Positions 42,989 through 52,269 of a DNA stretch of 59,917 nt are shown here, piece by piece (within the stretch, counting starts at the first letter, position 1; every line of letters begins with the position of its first letter). Location of the stretch: NCBI GenBank assembly GCA_937876355.1, contig CALFHN010000124.1, positions 1-59,917 on the forward strand, written 5' to 3'. The notes beneath the pieces were generated by a model that worked only from the letters and a program-made list of their open reading frames with translations, had not been told where the DNA came from and did no database searches. This stretch comes from an uncultured Bacteroidota bacterium. GTDB lineage: Bacteria; Bacteroidota; Rhodothermia; Rhodothermales; UBA10348. Position numbers and translations under genes: made by a program.

Positions 42989-44204
42989 GATTTGTGGTTG
43001 CGAGAGATTTGTGTTTTAGTGTGCTACACCTTGTTACTTCCAGCGCAACGTCTAGGGCCTGTTCTAAATCTGCAATCAAATCGTCGACGTGTTCAATCCC
43101 AACCGACAAACGAATCACATTCGGAGTAATTCCGGCCTCCTCCCGCGCTTCGGCTCTCATAGATGCATGACTCATTGTAGCGGGTTGTTCGATGAGAGAC
43201 TCCACGCCTCCCAAAGATTCGGCCAGAGTAAACACTTTTGTAGAGGTTAATAGGGCTCGAATGGCCGCCGTGTCACCATTTACCTCAAACGAAACCATTC
43301 CACCGAATCCAGTCTGCTGGCTTTTTGCCAATTCGTGCCCTTCATGGGATTCCAAACCAGGATAAAACACCTTTTTCACTCCCGAATGACTCTCCAAATA
43401 ACGAGCCACGGTAAGTGCGTTTTCTTGATGCTGACGAAGCCGAATCGGCAACGTTTTTAATCCTCTCAGCACTAACCAACTATCAAAAGGTGCACTTGTG
43501 GCACCGGTTGCGTTCGCGGCAAAATGCGCCCGCTGGTGCTCTTCCTCAGTTTTGGCAACCACCACCCCGCCGACGACGTCCGAGTGCCCGTTGAGGTATT
43601 TTGTTGTTGAATGAACTACAAAATTGGCTCCAAAATCTATCGGGCGTTGTAATAACGGCGACAAAAACGTGTTATCGACTATGAAGTCAATTTTAGCGTC
43701 CCGAGCTATCTCTCCAACCTTTTGAAGGTCGATGATCCGCAATAAAGGATTCGAAGGTGTCTCAACCCAAACTGCTTTGGTTTCCGGACGAAGCGATAAG
43801 GCCAAATTGAGTGGATCTGTAAGATCTGCGTAGGTGACGTCTAATTTTCCTTGATTTTTATACCAGGTCAGGAGCCGTTCCGTACCGCCATAACAATCAT
43901 GTGAGCAGACGATGTGCGATCCTACTTCATAAAGGGCTAAAACAGTAGCTACAGCAGCCATGCCACTTGCTACACAAACCGCACCAGCACCGCCTTCCAA
44001 ATCCGCGATGGTAGTTTCAAGTGCGGCGCGAGTTGGGTTTCCTGATCGTGAATAGTCATACTGAGGTTTGCCATCTGTGTCATCAAAACGAAAAATTGCC
44101 GTTTGATAAATAGGCAACGAAACACTCTTGTACGCGCCGTCGGTTTGTTGGCCGGCAAGCGTAAGTCTGGTCTGAGTGTGCAATGAAGGATTTGGAGAAG
44201 CCAT
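42981..44204 (-). CDS. Cystathionine gamma-synthase-like transsulfuration enzyme
   Basis: PLP-dependent Cys/Met metabolism enzyme, first gene of the SAM-regulated operon. It would join acyl-homoserine to cysteine (cystathionine gamma-synthase) or sulfide (sulfhydrylase). Motifs: YDYSRSGNPTRAALE, ASGMAAVATVL, VDNTFLSPLLQRP and the PLP-binding Lys in HSTTKYLNGHSDVVGG. The C terminus (LAESLGGVESLIEQPATMSHASM) is family-typical. Its partner metX makes it part of methionine synthesis; the choice between MetB and MetZ/MetY activity is open. Confidence 0.92.
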   Translation of the reverse strand: MASPNPSLHTQTRLTLAGQQTDGAYKSVSLPIYQTAIFRFDDTDGKPQYDYSRSGNPTRAALETTIADLEGGAGAVCVASGMAAVATVLALYEVGSHIVCSHDCYGGTERLLTWYKNQGKLDVTYADLTDPLNLALSLRPETKAVWVETPSNPLLRIIDLQKVGEIARDAKIDFIVDNTFLSPLLQRPIDFGANFVVHSTTKYLNGHSDVVGGVVVAKTEEEHQRAHFAANATGATSAPFDSWLVLRGLKTLPIRLRQHQENALTVARYLESHSGVKKVFYPGLESHEGHELAKSQQTGFGGMVSFEVNGDTAAIRALLTSTKVFTLAESLGGVESLIEQPATMSHASMRAEAREEAGITPNVIRLSVGIEHVDDLIADLEQALDVALEVTRCSTLKHKSLATTNHV

Positions 44205-44304
44205 GGTAGGAATCGGGTATCAGTTACTAATTAGTGTTCCTTCCAACCAAACTTTCGATGTCCTGACCTGAGAACGCAGCATGGATGCATTGGAAGAGAT
44301 ACCC

Positions 44305-44322
44305 CTTTATGACGCCATAAAG
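44305..44322 (-). other. Hairpin in the metB-like gene leader
   Basis: CTTTATG (44305-44311) and CATAAAG (44316-44322) pair with a 4-base loop. It lies about 100 bp before the start codon and after the riboswitch terminator. Together with a possible 12-codon leader ORF (MGKMLRRRLLAL, upstream on the same strand) this stretch looks structured, but I cannot assign a role. Confidence 0.4.
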
Positions 44323-44380
44323 ACTTCATAGGGCCAGCAATCGCCGGCGTAGCATCTTTCCCATCTCGCCCTGATACAAC

Positions 44381-44408
44381 AAAACCCTCCGGATAAAATC
44401 GGGAGGGT
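44381..44408 (-). terminator. Riboswitch-controlled intrinsic terminator
   Basis: On the minus strand, ACCCTCC (44408-44402) pairs with GGAGGGT (44390-44384) and TTTTGTTG follows. It lies downstream of the SAM-I aptamer and is the natural expression platform: transcription of the methionine operon would stop here when SAM is bound. Confidence 0.85.
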
Positions 44409-44425
44409 CGGTACGAAAATTCCGT

Positions 44426-44451
44426 ATGGGAAGCTTCGGCGTCCTTCCCAT
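44426..44451 (-). promoter_or_regulatory. Alternative hairpin using the 3' strand of aptamer P1
   Basis: ATGGGAAG at 44451-44444 (the 3' strand of riboswitch helix P1) can also pair with CTTCCCAT at 44433-44426, an 8-bp perfect helix. It is exclusive with the SAM-bound P1 helix and may serve as the competing structure when SAM is low. Confidence 0.6.
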
Positions 44452-44560
44452 CTATCTCAATCTTGTATCGAGCAGGATTTAGCACCTTACGATATCCTAT
44501 GTCGGATATCCGGTTGCTACGACGTCTCAGGGCCTGTCCCTCGGTCGTTCTTGATGGAAG
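44444..44560 (-). ncRNA. SAM-I (S-box) riboswitch aptamer
   Basis: On the minus strand the canonical blocks appear in order: CTTCCATC (5' P1), ACCGAGGGACAGGCCC, GTAGCAACC, the P3 hairpin GATATCC...GGATATC, AAGGTGCTAAATCCTGC, and GATGGGAAG (3' P1, one bulged G). These are the conserved sequences of the S-box aptamer that binds S-adenosylmethionine. It precedes the metB-like/metX/SDR/aspartokinase/asd genes and a terminator, so it should switch the operon off when SAM is plentiful. The identification rests on the consensus and pairing seen by eye. Confidence 0.93.
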
Positions 44561-44567
44561 TGTTGCA

Positions 44568-44597
44568 ATAATACGGCTACAACAGCATTCGAAGCAA
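44568..44597 (-). promoter_or_regulatory. Candidate promoter of the methionine operon
   Basis: On the minus strand, TTGCTT (44597-44592) and TATTAT (44573-44568) are 18 bases apart, and the S-box aptamer starts about 8 bases after the second box. The position is right for the start of a riboswitch leader. It is a sigma70-like guess; Bacteroidota promoters often differ from this form. Confidence 0.4.
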
Positions 44598-44893
44598 CTC
44601 TTTTATAAAAATCGGTCCTTTTGTCGCTATTTAACCATTTTATTGGTTGTACAGTCTTTGGTTTGGGGTCCTTCTAGGACATTCGGGAATGTAGGCGGGG
44701 TACGTGTGAGGGGGGACTGAAGACGAAGGACAGGCATCCCGCTTGCATTACCTGAATAGAATTGGAGGAAATTTAGTCACTATCCCGCTCGGAATAGGGC
44801 ACGACAATGCCTTCTTGGATGGACCGGTTGGATTCGAGCAAGCAATTCGGTTACTTTGCTGAGCACAATAAAATTCGATTAAAATCAGACGGC
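44598..44893. other. Intergenic region before APC permease gene
   Basis: About 300 bp between the divergent methionine operon and the permease. A frame open from ATG 44807 adds 29 polar residues to the permease, but family proteins start near 44894. No other gene or clear structure is seen. Confidence 0.4.
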
Positions 44894-46219
44894 ATGGCCG
44901 ATCTCAAAAAAGAACTTACCACATTTGATGGCATCGCGTTGCTGATCGGAATAACGATTGGATCGGGAATTTTTTCCACGCCCGCGCTGATTGCCGGCTA
45001 CTTCGGATCGTACTCTCAAATTATTACCACGTGGCTTATTGTCAGTGCTTTTGTAATGGTTGGAGGGATGATTTACGCCGAACTAGGTACGCGTATCCCA
45101 ACAACGGGAGGAGAGTACAGCTACATCCGGAAAGCTTTTGGGCCTTTTGCCGGGTTTATGTTTGGCTGGGCCCAGCTCATCATCATCCGAACCAGTCCAG
45201 GAGCGGGCTTGGCGATTATTGCGGCCGATTACATTGCCTATTTCATTCCGCTTCCAGGCTTCTGGCACACTGCGGTAGCCCTTTCCGTCATTGCCCTGTT
45301 GGGGACGTTCAATTATGTCGGGATCAAGTGGTCGGCTTTATTCCAACGGGTAACTACCGTTATTAAGATTTCGGGACTGATCTTGTTTGTCGTCCTGTTT
45401 CTATTCTTGTTGGGGGGCACGCCAAGCAACCTTGGATCGGTTGTCACCACAACGAATGGTGCGGGATTTTTTGCCAATCTAATTCCGGCCCTGATTCTGA
45501 TCATCTTTACGCATACCGGCTTTGATCGGGTGGGCTATGTGGCTGGTGAAATGAAAGACCCTCGCAAGATCATTCCCCGCAGCATGTTTGTTGGGCTATC
45601 CCTCATCATAGTAACGTACGTTTCTTCTGTTACGATTTACCACTACGTCTTGGGTATGGAGGGGATGCGCGCAACGGTAACCCCGGCAGCCGACGTAGCC
45701 TTTATGATGATCGGCACCTACGGAGCCGCTGCGGTGGCGCTTTTAGCCATCATATCGGCTGTTTCGAGCACCAACGGGACGATTTTGGCTTCTTCTCGCG
45801 TGTACTACGCCATGGCAAAAGACGGCATTTTCTTCAAGTCATTTGAACATGTGCACGAACGTTTCAGGACGCCAACCCGGGCCATTATTGCGCATTGCCT
45901 GTGGGCAAGCGTCATTTTGTTGGCTAGAGGCACCTTTGAAAATATTGCCGCTGGGATGGTCTTTGCCATCCTCATTTTCTACACCATGACGACGCTCGCT
46001 TTCTTCAAGTTTAGAAAAGAAAAAACGGGTGAAGATGAAGGAAAAGTTTTCAAAATACCCTTCTTTCCCTACCTGCCAGCTCTCTATTTAGTGGGGGTCG
46101 TGGGACTTTTAGTAGCTAGGATTATTTTTGAATTCAAAGAATCGTTGATCGACATTTCTTTCGTTTTAACCGGACTCCCAGTGTCTTATTTTTGGCTGCG
46201 CCGCAAAAAACAAAAGTGA
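44894..46219 (+). CDS. APC-superfamily amino acid permease
   Basis: Inner-membrane amino acid/polyamine transporter of the APC superfamily, about 12 helices. The first helix motif IGSGIF (GITIGSGIFSTPALIAG) is the substrate-binding bend, and FAFGWxQ-like FMFGWAQ and VAGEMKDPRKIIPRS are family marks. The substrate is unknown. ATG 44894 (MADLKKELTTFDG) is the usual family start. It is followed 12 bp later by an aminotransferase, which suggests use or exchange of amino acids. Confidence 0.87.
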   Translation: MADLKKELTTFDGIALLIGITIGSGIFSTPALIAGYFGSYSQIITTWLIVSAFVMVGGMIYAELGTRIPTTGGEYSYIRKAFGPFAGFMFGWAQLIIIRTSPGAGLAIIAADYIAYFIPLPGFWHTAVALSVIALLGTFNYVGIKWSALFQRVTTVIKISGLILFVVLFLFLLGGTPSNLGSVVTTTNGAGFFANLIPALILIIFTHTGFDRVGYVAGEMKDPRKIIPRSMFVGLSLIIVTYVSSVTIYHYVLGMEGMRATVTPAADVAFMMIGTYGAAAVALLAIISAVSSTNGTILASSRVYYAMAKDGIFFKSFEHVHERFRTPTRAIIAHCLWASVILLARGTFENIAAGMVFAILIFYTMTTLAFFKFRKEKTGEDEGKVFKIPFFPYLPALYLVGVVGLLVARIIFEFKESLIDISFVLTGLPVSYFWLRRKKQK

Positions 46220-46231
46220 CATTCTACCTCT

Positions 46232-47131
46232 ATGCTCCAGCAGTTTGACGAAAGAAATCAAGACTTGATGGTCAACATCAACGGTACGATTGTACACCGC
46301 GATAATGCGGGAATTAGCCCGTTTGACAGCTTGGTTCAAGGAGGTGATGGGGTTTGGGAAGGTCTACGTTTGTACAACGGGAAGATTTTCAAACTGGTCG
46401 AGCATCTGGTTCGGCTTCGTAACTCGGCAAAAGCTCTTGCATTTGAGTCGATTCCGTCAATTGAGTCCCTCATTGATGAAATCCGTAAGACCTTGGAAGC
46501 CAACGGCATGGTAGATGGCGTGCATATTCGAATCACGCTTTCACGGGGGGTGAAAATAACGTCTGGAATGGATCCCCGGCTCAACCAATCGGGTCCAACC
46601 TTAATCATCTTGCCGGAATGGAAAAAGCCTGTCTATGGCCGAGACGGACTTACTTTTATAACGTCCTCTATCAGGCGTTTTCCTCCAGATTGTTTAGATC
46701 CGAAGATTCATCATAATAATTTGATTCAATCGATCATGGCCAAGATTGAGGCCAATGCATCGGGCGCGGACGCAGCCATGCTCTTAGATCGAGATGGGTT
46801 TATAGCTGAAGCCGACGGCACCCACGTGTTTTTAGTTCAAAACGGTGTCGTGATCACTTCATCGACGGATGCCTGCCCAGAAGGAATTACTCGAGATACC
46901 GTCATTGAACTATGTACACGAGAAAACATTCCGTGTAAAGTGACTCGAATCTCGACGACCGACGCGTACCGCGCTGATGAAATGTTCTGTACCGGAACCA
47001 TGGGGGAGCTGGCCGCGGTAACCAAACTAGATGGGCGCACTATTGGAGATGGATTGCCCGGCGCTTTAACCCAGCGACTTTCAGCTCTTTATGGGATTGA
47101 AACGTCGACACAAGGAACCTCGGTTTTGTAA
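46232..47131 (+). CDS. Class IV aminotransferase (branched-chain/D-amino acid type)
   Basis: PLP enzyme of fold type IV (BCAT / D-alanine transaminase / ADC lyase family). The PLP Lys is probably in LDPKIHHNNLIQS. Other motifs are SPFDSLVQGGDGVWEGLRLYNG, the cofactor-binding GFIAEADGTHVFLV and DACPEGITRDTVIEL, and the end TGTMGELAAV. The exact substrate cannot be fixed; the order suggests it handles amino acids imported by the permease. It is convergent with the FG-GAP gene. Confidence 0.87.
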   Translation: MLQQFDERNQDLMVNINGTIVHRDNAGISPFDSLVQGGDGVWEGLRLYNGKIFKLVEHLVRLRNSAKALAFESIPSIESLIDEIRKTLEANGMVDGVHIRITLSRGVKITSGMDPRLNQSGPTLIILPEWKKPVYGRDGLTFITSSIRRFPPDCLDPKIHHNNLIQSIMAKIEANASGADAAMLLDRDGFIAEADGTHVFLVQNGVVITSSTDACPEGITRDTVIELCTRENIPCKVTRISTTDAYRADEMFCTGTMGELAAVTKLDGRTIGDGLPGALTQRLSALYGIETSTQGTSVL

Positions 47132-47140
47132 CCAAAAGGT

Positions 47141-48874
47141 CTACTTGGCGGACGGCGGTTTACCTGAAATAATGAGCGTCCTACCCGATCCGGCACCATT
47201 CTTAGCGCTCGATGCAGATGTAATTAGGAAGTCGACGAACCCGTCTCCGTCTACATCTCCCAGCCCTGTAGTGTCATATCCCAACGTTTCACCGGCCACT
47301 TTTCCGGTAATCACGTATAACAATGCTCCATCTTTTCCGGAATGTATGTAAAGCTTGCCTGCAGAGGGAGCCTCCAGAGCATTTTGCCACCCCCCAACTA
47401 CCAGGTCGTCGTATCCATCTTTATCCACGTCTCCGGCATCTGAAATTCCAATTCCAAAACCTTCGCCGGCAGCCGTGCCCTCTAACGTGAACATCCGTGA
47501 CCCATCTTTCCCAGAATACAAATACACTTTCCCTGACCCTGGTGCGACGGTATTGTCTGCCCAATCAGAAATGTACGTGTCTTGAAACCCGTCACCATTC
47601 AAATCGCCAACCACGGATAAAAACATGGATCCAAACGACGCCCCGCCAGAATCAGCTTCCATTTCAAAAGTTGGTGGGCCATCAGTGGTAGTAAAAACGT
47701 AAGCCTTGCCAATTCGACTGGATCCCGCTGCTGGAGCCCCAATTACGAACGTAAACCCGTTTTTATGTGAGATTCCGGATACGGCTGAACCAAAACCGTC
47801 GCCGGGGGCCTCTCCGCCTGCGGTGAATAGTTCTGATTGATCTTTTCCGGAATAGATATGGATCTTGCCCGGATGCTCCATCGTGCCTCCATTAAACGGG
47901 CCTCCCCACACTTGAAAGGGCTCACCGACCAAAATATCGGAGTGGCCATCTCCGTTGATGTCCCCAATTCCCTTCACCGACAGCCCAAAGGCTCCAGTCG
48001 TGTCTCGTCCAGCCAAGGAGAAGAGTTCGGTACCATCTCGACCGGAATAAACATTCACTTGATTGATATAGGGCGCTGCTGCGACTACGTCAGGTATCCC
48101 GTCCGCATTCACGTCGCCAGCTGCTTCAATTCCATGCCCAAGGCGCCCCCCGGGCGCGCTTCCTTCAACTGACCATAATTGTTTGCCTGTCGAACTGGAA
48201 AAGACAAATACCTTACCTGCGCCATTGTTAAAGCCTGGAGAGGATGTCGTAACGTCATTTATGCCATCTCCGTCAACGTCTCCAATATTTCGGGCAATCC
48301 ATCCAAATGTGTCACCAATATTCTCGCCATACCAGTCCTGAATAATGCGATTTCCTTCTACAAAAGGGTCACTGTACTCGGCTTCCGTCGGGAAAAGCAT
48401 CGAATATCGCGTGTCCGTTCGAATATTTGCGGCTGCTGGAGTCCTATCAATGTTATTCAACAATACTGCGCCAGTCTCTTTCGCTTTTAAAAGCCATTCG
48501 AAAGCTTGGTCGTCCTGATCTAGAAATGCATACGATAGGCCTACACTATACAAAAATTGTGGTGCGTTGGAAATCTCACTAGCTTTTAGAAAGGCTTGAA
48601 GGGCTCCATCATAGTCTTGTGTCCGTTGTTTGATGTTTCCCATCGTGCCCCAACCTCGAACAAATTCAGGGAAGTCTTGCGTTACCCGTTCCAAGGCCGC
48701 AATTCCTTCTTCAACCTGCCCAGAATTAACCAATTGAACGGCCGCTTGAAGTTGCTGTGCCGCTTCAGGGGGCTGGCTTGCCGTATTCTGGCCGGTTGCC
48801 TGCTGAACAAGGCTACCCAGCGACCAGATTATTAGAACGACTAAAAATGCTGCGTAATGGCGGTGGGGTCTCAT
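47141..48874 (-). CDS. Exported TPR and FG-GAP repeat protein
   Basis: A signal peptide (from ATG 48874, ending QQATGQ) precedes TPR repeats (about 30-130) and an integrin-like beta-propeller. Six calcium-loop repeats of the FG-GAP/VCBS type are seen: GDVDGDGINDV, GDVNADGIPDV, GDINGDGHSDI, GDLNGDGFQDT, GDVDKDGYDDL and GDVDGDGFVDF. Such proteins are surface or secreted and usually bind ligands or calcium; the role here is unknown. No sorting domain is evident at the C terminus. Confidence 0.82.
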   Translation of the reverse strand: MRPHRHYAAFLVVLIIWSLGSLVQQATGQNTASQPPEAAQQLQAAVQLVNSGQVEEGIAALERVTQDFPEFVRGWGTMGNIKQRTQDYDGALQAFLKASEISNAPQFLYSVGLSYAFLDQDDQAFEWLLKAKETGAVLLNNIDRTPAAANIRTDTRYSMLFPTEAEYSDPFVEGNRIIQDWYGENIGDTFGWIARNIGDVDGDGINDVTTSSPGFNNGAGKVFVFSSSTGKQLWSVEGSAPGGRLGHGIEAAGDVNADGIPDVVAAAPYINQVNVYSGRDGTELFSLAGRDTTGAFGLSVKGIGDINGDGHSDILVGEPFQVWGGPFNGGTMEHPGKIHIYSGKDQSELFTAGGEAPGDGFGSAVSGISHKNGFTFVIGAPAAGSSRIGKAYVFTTTDGPPTFEMEADSGGASFGSMFLSVVGDLNGDGFQDTYISDWADNTVAPGSGKVYLYSGKDGSRMFTLEGTAAGEGFGIGISDAGDVDKDGYDDLVVGGWQNALEAPSAGKLYIHSGKDGALLYVITGKVAGETLGYDTTGLGDVDGDGFVDFLITSASSAKNGAGSGRTLIISGKPPSAK

Positions 48875-48975
48875 TGGCACACGTCGAATGCAAATTGGAT
48901 GGGAAACCAAAACCTAAACAACCAATGCCATCCAACCACGAGAAGAAACGGTAAACGGACCCGAAAGGCGCATGA

Positions 48976-51084
48976 TCAGTAAATAACCGTGAATGAGCCG
49001 TTTTTGAACTCATTTCCAGACTGAACGGAGTACATGTATATCCCGGCGTCAAGTTCTTGTACATCAAGGTTAAATTCCCATTTCGACGCTGGACGAAAGG
49101 TGGAGTGTGATATTCGTTCCCTACCCAACAAATCGTAGATACGCACATGAACCATTCCTGCCGTTTCCAAAGAGATGGGTAACGTTATAGCCCTGCTTGC
49201 TGGATTGGGATATGGGCTACCCAGCCTCAGTGAGGTCGGTATTTCTTGCCCCGGATCGTCTTCGTTCGCGGTCGAAATAACATGCCGAAACAAACCGCCA
49301 TCTAGCGTTCCTGCGTAGGCGTTGCCTACCTGGTCGAATGCCAGTGCCGTCACAATCAAATGGGACCCAAGTCCGCCATTCATTGGCATCCAAACTTTGG
49401 TCCACGGATTCATTTGAAACACCCCGGAGCCGTATGTGGCAATATGAACCCGGTCAAATCCATCCGCAGCGATGGCTAAAATATCCTCCGTCCCGTTCAG
49501 GCCAATCCCGAGCGATTTCCAAGTTGACCCATCGTCAATAGATTCAAGAATCCCTAAATACCGCGTTCCTGCCATAACTCGGGTACCGACCATTCCAAAA
49601 GTCCGTACATCAAACCAAGGGACACTTCCTGCTGACATGAGCTCCCAAGGTGAATTTCCCGACGTTTTTTTCCAAGAATCCCATGATGCTCCGGCCAGAA
49701 TGGTCCCGCTCTCCGTTACGATTAACGTAGAAACGTCACGGATGGATTGATCAGCTCCATAAATGGGGGTCGGCGTCCAGGTTGTACCGGATAACGTGTA
49801 CAATCCTGCGTGATAACCAGCCACAATAGAACCGTCAGGCCGAACCGAAAAGTCTCTAATCGAAGGCATTCCAGGCGGTCCTAAAGCGTCCCAACCCGAA
49901 CTTGAGGTATAGCGCCATACCCCAGCCGTGGTCGCGGCCACAATTCGTCCTTGGCCGTCTAGGTCAGCATCTGTGATTCGTTGAACCAATGGTGCATTTG
50001 GATTTACTCTGGACCAATTAGAACCGTAATTATTTGATTCGAACACGCCTCCTTCCGTTCCTACTAAAATCCTTCCGGGACCGACTAGGGTTATCGATTG
50101 AATTTTGCTTCGAAGCCCCGTATTGGACTCAGTCCACGTTTGGCCGGCGTTTTGCGATCGCAAAACGCCGAGTCCAGCCGTTCCAATTACTAAAGAATTG
50201 CCAAAAAAGCCTATAGCCTGAACACTGGACGTCGAGGCAGAATTGGAAAGCCAAGTATCACCCTGACTCGTTGACTTGTACAATCTCTGATAGCCCCCAG
50301 CCCAAATAGCCCCTTCCGGATCTACTTTCAACACAGGGACTAATAGCGGATTGGTTGCCGGTTGGATACAAGTCCAAATGTTTCCGTTTCCTCGAGACCG
50401 ATAAAGTGCACATCCACCATTCGCCGGCGAAGCCCCAGCATAAACAACGCCAGCCGCATCCGTAGCAACCGATAACACGTTGTATTCATCCAGTCCATAT
50501 GAGGCAAACTGCCACGTGAGTCCTGAATCCGCTGATCGAAATAAGCCTAAAGATGACGCAGCAAATAGATGTGTAGCATTAAAAGCGAGGCTCTTTACAC
50601 TTACCTGAAACCCATCCATTGTGCGGGATTTCCACGTTTTACCGTTATCAAGAGAATCGTAAACGAATCCATTACTCGCTACAAGTATATGTCCTGCAAC
50701 AGGTTCGATGATCGAAGATGTGTAAATTCGCTCCAATCCGGCAGGCACCCAGCTCTGCAGTGACTCGTCGAACGCAAAAAGCCCAGATCCATAGGTCGCA
50801 GCTAACAACCGACCATCGGCGAGCATATGCAGGTCTCGAACATCAAAATTACTAAGGCCTTGGGATTGTGATGACCACGTTATTCCTTCGTCATCAGAGA
50901 TAAAAATTCCGCTCGATGTTGCTACAAACAACCAACCATCTGCACCCCTCTCTATATCCGTGACAGAGGTACCGCCGAACGGTCCCGGAGCTTGTTGCCA
51001 ATAATTGGACTGAGCGTGGACGGGAATGGCGAAAAGTACTGCCAGTAAACAGCTTAGGAAATATGTTCGACGAGGTAAAGTCAT
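48976..51084 (-). CDS. BNR/Ycf48-like secreted protein with T9SS sorting domain
   Basis: 702 aa with a signal peptide (MTLPRRTYFLSCLLAVLFAIPVHAQ) and many Asp-box repeats (ISDDEGITW, RSADSGLTW, KSTSQGDTW, RSQNAGQTW, ESNNYGSNW, ESIDDGSTW). These form one or more beta-propellers. The C-terminal domain (SPYPNPASRAITLPI...GIYMYSVQSGNEF) is a T9SS type A sorting domain, so the protein is probably exported across the outer membrane. It is a paralogue in style of the Ycf48-like lipoprotein at 15.8 kb. Confidence 0.85.
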   Translation of the reverse strand: MTLPRRTYFLSCLLAVLFAIPVHAQSNYWQQAPGPFGGTSVTDIERGADGWLFVATSSGIFISDDEGITWSSQSQGLSNFDVRDLHMLADGRLLAATYGSGLFAFDESLQSWVPAGLERIYTSSIIEPVAGHILVASNGFVYDSLDNGKTWKSRTMDGFQVSVKSLAFNATHLFAASSLGLFRSADSGLTWQFASYGLDEYNVLSVATDAAGVVYAGASPANGGCALYRSRGNGNIWTCIQPATNPLLVPVLKVDPEGAIWAGGYQRLYKSTSQGDTWLSNSASTSSVQAIGFFGNSLVIGTAGLGVLRSQNAGQTWTESNTGLRSKIQSITLVGPGRILVGTEGGVFESNNYGSNWSRVNPNAPLVQRITDADLDGQGRIVAATTAGVWRYTSSSGWDALGPPGMPSIRDFSVRPDGSIVAGYHAGLYTLSGTTWTPTPIYGADQSIRDVSTLIVTESGTILAGASWDSWKKTSGNSPWELMSAGSVPWFDVRTFGMVGTRVMAGTRYLGILESIDDGSTWKSLGIGLNGTEDILAIAADGFDRVHIATYGSGVFQMNPWTKVWMPMNGGLGSHLIVTALAFDQVGNAYAGTLDGGLFRHVISTANEDDPGQEIPTSLRLGSPYPNPASRAITLPISLETAGMVHVRIYDLLGRERISHSTFRPASKWEFNLDVQELDAGIYMYSVQSGNEFKNGSFTVIY

Positions 51085-51124
51085 ACCTCCTCGTTATCGA
51101 CCGTCAGCGCAGTTTTTAAAGCCC

Positions 51125-52075
51125 CTAGTCGCTTTTTTCAGCTGCTTTCGCCTGCTCAATCAGCCCGCGTTGTTCTTCCGTCAAGGATTCGGGAATGTGG
51201 ATATTCAAATGGACGATAAGATCTCCTTTTCCGGCCTCCGTTTCGACGCCATGACCTCGAACCCGTAGCTTGCTCTCTGGCTGTGATCCAGCCGGAACAG
51301 CCAGTTTTAATTTGGTCTGAAACGGCGTTTTTAAGCTCACCGAAGTTCCGAGCATGGCGTCAAAGGCAGTAACTTTCAACCGAGTGTGAATGGCCAATTC
51401 TTCTCGCCAGAAAACGGGGTCCTCATCTACCCGAATTGTGACATATAAATCGCCTCGAGTACCATTGGGCATACTTCGGCCTTTATTACGCACTCGGAGC
51501 TTGTGTCCGTCATTCACACCTTTGGGGTAGGGTACTTTTATGTGGTCATCGTCCAGTTTGAAGCTGATTTGACCACCGTTAAGCATCCGTTCGAAGGAAA
51601 TTCGAACTGTTCTTTTTCGGTCGTAAGCCTCTGAATTAAGGGCCTGAGAACCGGGCCCCGGGCGCTGACCGCCTGGACCACCCATACCGCTAGGACCTCC
51701 CGCGGCGCCGCTAAAAAATCGATCAAAAATGTCCGAAAAACCATCTCCTGGGTCGAATCCACCGCCACCGGGGCCTCTTTGGTCCATTCTGACATACGTG
51801 CCATCTGGGGACTGACGAAAATTGCCGCCTGCTCGCGTTCGCGTGGCATTTCCTGGCCCACCAAATCTCCTCATCCTGTCGTATTGACGTCGTTTCTCGT
51901 CGACCGATAGAATATCATATGCGTTTTGGACTTCCTTAAAACGCCCTTCTGATTTAGGGTCGTCCGGGTTTTTGTCTGGATGAAGCTCACGCGCAAGCTT
52001 GCGGTATGCTTTTTTAATCGTTTGAGCATCCGCCTTTTCAGGTACGCCTAGTATTTTATAGTAGTCTTGACTCAT
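51125..52075 (-). CDS. Type II DnaJ/CbpA-like co-chaperone
   Basis: Hsp40 co-chaperone that stimulates DnaK. The J domain starts at residue 1 with the HPD motif at 32-34 (ELHPDKNP), followed by a Gly/Phe-rich linker (about 70-145, GPGNATRTRAGG, GGPSGMGGPGG). There is no zinc-finger CxxCxGxG repeat, which marks the CbpA-like type. C-terminal substrate-binding domains follow (VPYPKGVNDGHKLRV, MLGTSVSLKTPFQTKLKLAVP). dnaK is not adjacent. Confidence 0.9.
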   Translation of the reverse strand: MSQDYYKILGVPEKADAQTIKKAYRKLARELHPDKNPDDPKSEGRFKEVQNAYDILSVDEKRRQYDRMRRFGGPGNATRTRAGGNFRQSPDGTYVRMDQRGPGGGGFDPGDGFSDIFDRFFSGAAGGPSGMGGPGGQRPGPGSQALNSEAYDRKRTVRISFERMLNGGQISFKLDDDHIKVPYPKGVNDGHKLRVRNKGRSMPNGTRGDLYVTIRVDEDPVFWREELAIHTRLKVTAFDAMLGTSVSLKTPFQTKLKLAVPAGSQPESKLRVRGHGVETEAGKGDLIVHLNIHIPESLTEEQRGLIEQAKAAEKSD

Positions 52076-52269
52076 AATGCTCGGGCGTTCTTTCTCACAT
52101 TCCTGGCGGCTTTATTATTCTGAATCCTTCAATTTCGCCGACGGTTGCGTAGTTTCTCGTCTACCCACGAGGAGGATGCTTAGATCCGCCATTTTTGCCG
52201 AACGTTTTTTATGTTACAGGCTATTCTTACCAACACCAAATCCGTGCCATTAGGCGCCAACACGACGAA

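Noticed and set aside
44231-44485. 84-codon minus-strand open frame ahead of the metB-like gene
   Set aside because: It runs through the 3' half of the SAM-I aptamer and its terminator; the conserved bases are explained by the riboswitch and the translation looks like no protein.
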